A stretch of 64,000 nucleotides of DNA from Acidobacteriota bacterium. Its GTDB lineage: Bacteria; Acidobacteriota; Thermoanaerobaculia; Multivoradales; Multivoraceae. The translations under genes and the position numbers were made by a program. Positions 62,533 through 64,000 of this stretch are shown one piece after another. The notes beneath the pieces were generated by a model. The model made no database searches and was not told the DNA's origin. It saw nothing but the letters and a program-made list of their open reading frames with translations. Within the stretch, counting starts at the first letter, position 1. Every line of letters starts with the position of its first letter. The DNA is taken from NCBI GenBank assembly GCA_003388555.1, contig QQVD01000053.1, positions 1 through 64,000 on the forward strand, written 5' to 3'.

Positions 62533-64000
62533 GTCTTGTAGTTCCTCTGCGTCGGCGGGGCGGCGTCGAACTCCAGTGGCTCGACGTGGCGCGAAGGCCG
62601 CTGACCGTCGCCCTCGTACTTCCACACCGCGACGTGGGCGAAGTTCTCGTCGTCGCGCAGCGCTTCGCCCTCCTCGGTCTGGTGTTCTTCGCGGAAGTGG
62701 CAACCGCACGACTCTTCGCGGGTCAGGGCGTCGAGGCACATCGCCTCGGCGAACTCGAGGAAGTCGGCCAGACGGCCGGCGTGCTCGAGGCTCTGATTGA
62801 GCTGCGCTCCATGACCCGGCACCCGCACGTTGTTCCAGAAGCGGTCGGAAAGGGTGGGCAGCTCCTCCAGGGCGCGCTCCAACCCCTGGCGCGAGCGCGA
62901 GATGCCGTTGGTGTCCCAGATCAGGCGACCGAGGTCGCGGTGGATGTCGGCCACCGTCTCGCTGCCGTCGATCGACAGCAGCCGCTCGACCCGCTGCCGG
63001 ACGTCGTTCTCGACCTCGGCGAACGCCGCGTGGCTGGTGTCGACGTCTCCGGCGGTGTTGCTGCTCAGGTAGTCGCCGATGGTGACCGGGATCACGAAGT
63101 AGCCGTCCGCCAGGCACTGCATCAGACTGCTCGCACCGAGGCGGTTGGCGCCGTGATCGGAGAAGTTGGCCTCGCCGATGGCGAACAGGCCGGGCACGGT
63201 CGTCATCAGGTCGTAGTCGACCCACAGCCCACCCATCGAGTAGTGCGGCGCCGGGTAGATCCTCATCGGCGTGTTCCACGGCGAGTCGCCGGTGATCCGC
63301 TCGTACATCGAGAAGAGATTCGAGTAGCGGCCGCCGATCGTCGACTCGCCGTGCTGCTTGATCGCATCGCGGAAGTCGAGGAAGACACCGCGGCCACCCG
63401 GTCCGACGCCGAGTCCCTCGTCGCAGACCTGCTTGGCGTTGCGCGAGGCGACGTCGCGCGGCACCAGGTTGCCGTAGCGCGGATAACGCTCCTCGAGGTA
63501 GTAGTAGCGCTCCTTCTCGGGGATCGAGCTCGGGCTGCGCTCGTCGTTCGCCTGGCGCGGCACCCAGATGCGTCCGTCGTTACGCAGCGACTCGCTCATC
63601 AGGGTGAGCTTCGACTGGTACTTGCCGGCCTCGGGGATCGAGGTCGGGTGGATCTGCTGGAAGCTCGGGTTGGCGTAGCCGGCGCCGCGCTTGTAGGCGC
63701 GCCAGGTCGCGGTGACGTTGCACCCCTTGGCATTGGTCGACAGGTAGTAGACGTTCGAGTATCCGCCGGTGGCCAGGACGACCGCCTCGGCGGCGTGGCT
63801 CTCGACGGCGCCGGTCGACAGGTCGCGGGTGACGATGCCGCGACAGCGACCGTCGACGATCACCAGATCGAGCAGCTCGGCGCGCGTGTGCATCTTCACG
63901 TGACCGCGTCCGATCTCCTGCGCCAGCGCCGAATAGGCGCCGAGCAGCAGCTGCTGGCCGGTCTCGCCGCGGCAGTAGAAGGTGCGCTCCACCAGCACCC
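62529..64000 (-). CDS. sdhA: Succinate dehydrogenase/fumarate reductase flavoprotein subunit (5' end beyond window)
   Basis: At least 490 residues are present; the frame runs off the window end, so the N-terminal FAD dinucleotide motif and the covalent-FAD His region lie outside. Seen here are [16 protein letters not shown], the active-site [24 protein letters not shown], the substrate-loop [32 protein letters not shown] and a C-terminal helical domain with conserved Arg-rich ERVERLLS segments. It forms the catalytic dimer with the downstream iron-sulfur subunit. The membrane cytochrome subunit, if present, would be upstream outside the window. Confidence 0.94.
   Translation of the reverse strand, partial: VLVERTFYCRGETGQQLLLGAYSALAQEIGRGHVKMHTRAELLDLVIVDGRCRGIVTRDLSTGAVESHAAEAVVLATGGYSNVYYLSTNAKGCNVTATWRAYKRGAGYANPSFQQIHPTSIPEAGKYQSKLTLMSESLRNDGRIWVPRQANDERSPSSIPEKERYYYLEERYPRYGNLVPRDVASRNAKQVCDEGLGVGPGGRGVFLDFRDAIKQHGESTIGGRYSNLFSMYERITGDSPWNTPMRIYPAPHYSMGGLWVDYDLMTTVPGLFAIGEANFSDHGANRLGASSLMQCLADGYFVIPVTIGDYLSSNTAGDVDTSHAAFAEVENDVRQRVERLLSIDGSETVADIHRDLGRLIWDTNGISRSRQGLERALEELPTLSDRFWNNVRVPGHGAQLNQSLEHAGRLADFLEFAEAMCLDALTREESCGCHFREEHQTEEGEALRDDENFAHVAVWKYEGDGQRPSRHVEPLEFDAAPPTQRNYKT

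Overview
This 64 kb window is a dense, very GC-rich piece of bacterial chromosome with almost only housekeeping and envelope genes and no phage, transposase, integrase or CRISPR. The best phylogenetic clues are a GWxTD-type domain fused to an Acidobacteria-style VWFA-related domain (20110-22803), a carboxypeptidase-regulatory-domain outer-membrane barrel (2535-4457), a DUF4388/PATAN protein beside an ExbB-ExbD-ExbD-TonB cluster, and a Bam/Tol-type diderm envelope. Together these suggest an acidobacterium, perhaps a Thermoanaerobaculia-like lineage. That placement is inference; no rRNA gene is present.

Layout. 1-4.5 kb: tRNA-Ala, a small outer-membrane-like protein, comF, and a large surface barrel protein. 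4.8-16.2 kb (+): a membrane sensor kinase and its sigma-54 activator, prfA-prmC, murA, a Slt70-like lytic transglycosylase, and rsmI. 16.3-19.5 kb (-): a TetR regulator and a cysteine desulfurase-mnmA pair for tRNA thiolation. 19.5-20.1 kb: a heptamer-repeat and poly-G tract. 20.1-31.2 kb: the GWxTD/VWFA protein, a GNAT, two membrane glycosyltransferases, truA, cdsA, rseP and a frameshifted endonuclease IV gene. 31.5-38.2 kb: a PASTA protein, rpe, bamD, a CpoB/YbgF-like lipoprotein, a LysM protein, a Fis-like protein, a second lytic transglycosylase and tatA. 38.3-45.5 kb: an AmgK-like sugar kinase, a hypothetical protein, rlmN, a laccase-domain protein, gatB and ftsEX. 45.7-52.3 kb (-): yebC, ruvC and the exbB-exbD-exbD-tonB-DUF4388-TPR cluster. 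53.1-53.7 kb: four tRNAs (Pro, Arg, His, Arg). 53.7-61.7 kb: a complete histidine-utilisation locus, hutI-hutH-hutG-hutU (-) diverging from hutF-hutC (+). 61.8-64 kb: succinate dehydrogenase/fumarate reductase iron-sulfur subunit and a flavoprotein cut by the window edge.

How it fits together. Envelope building and repair dominate: MurA, CdsA, RseP, BamD, CpoB-like, TonB/ExbBD, FtsEX, two lytic transglycosylases, LysM and PASTA proteins. Translation and tRNA/rRNA modification form a second theme (PrfA, PrmC, RsmI, MnmA, TruA, RlmN, GatB). The hut genes encode the five-step route through N-formylglutamate (HutH, HutU, HutI, HutF, HutG) with their own HutC repressor.

Recurring features: many gene pairs overlap by 4 nt at an NTGA junction (ATGA, GTGA, TTGA and one CTGA), so weak start codons are common, and short tandem repeats of unit 7, 8, 9 and 12 bp lie in or beside several genes. 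I did not find a clear novel defence or mobile system. The strongest candidates for new biology are the ExbB/two-ExbD/TonB/DUF4388/TPR cluster, the GWxTD-VWFA fusion and the PDZ-containing sensor kinase.
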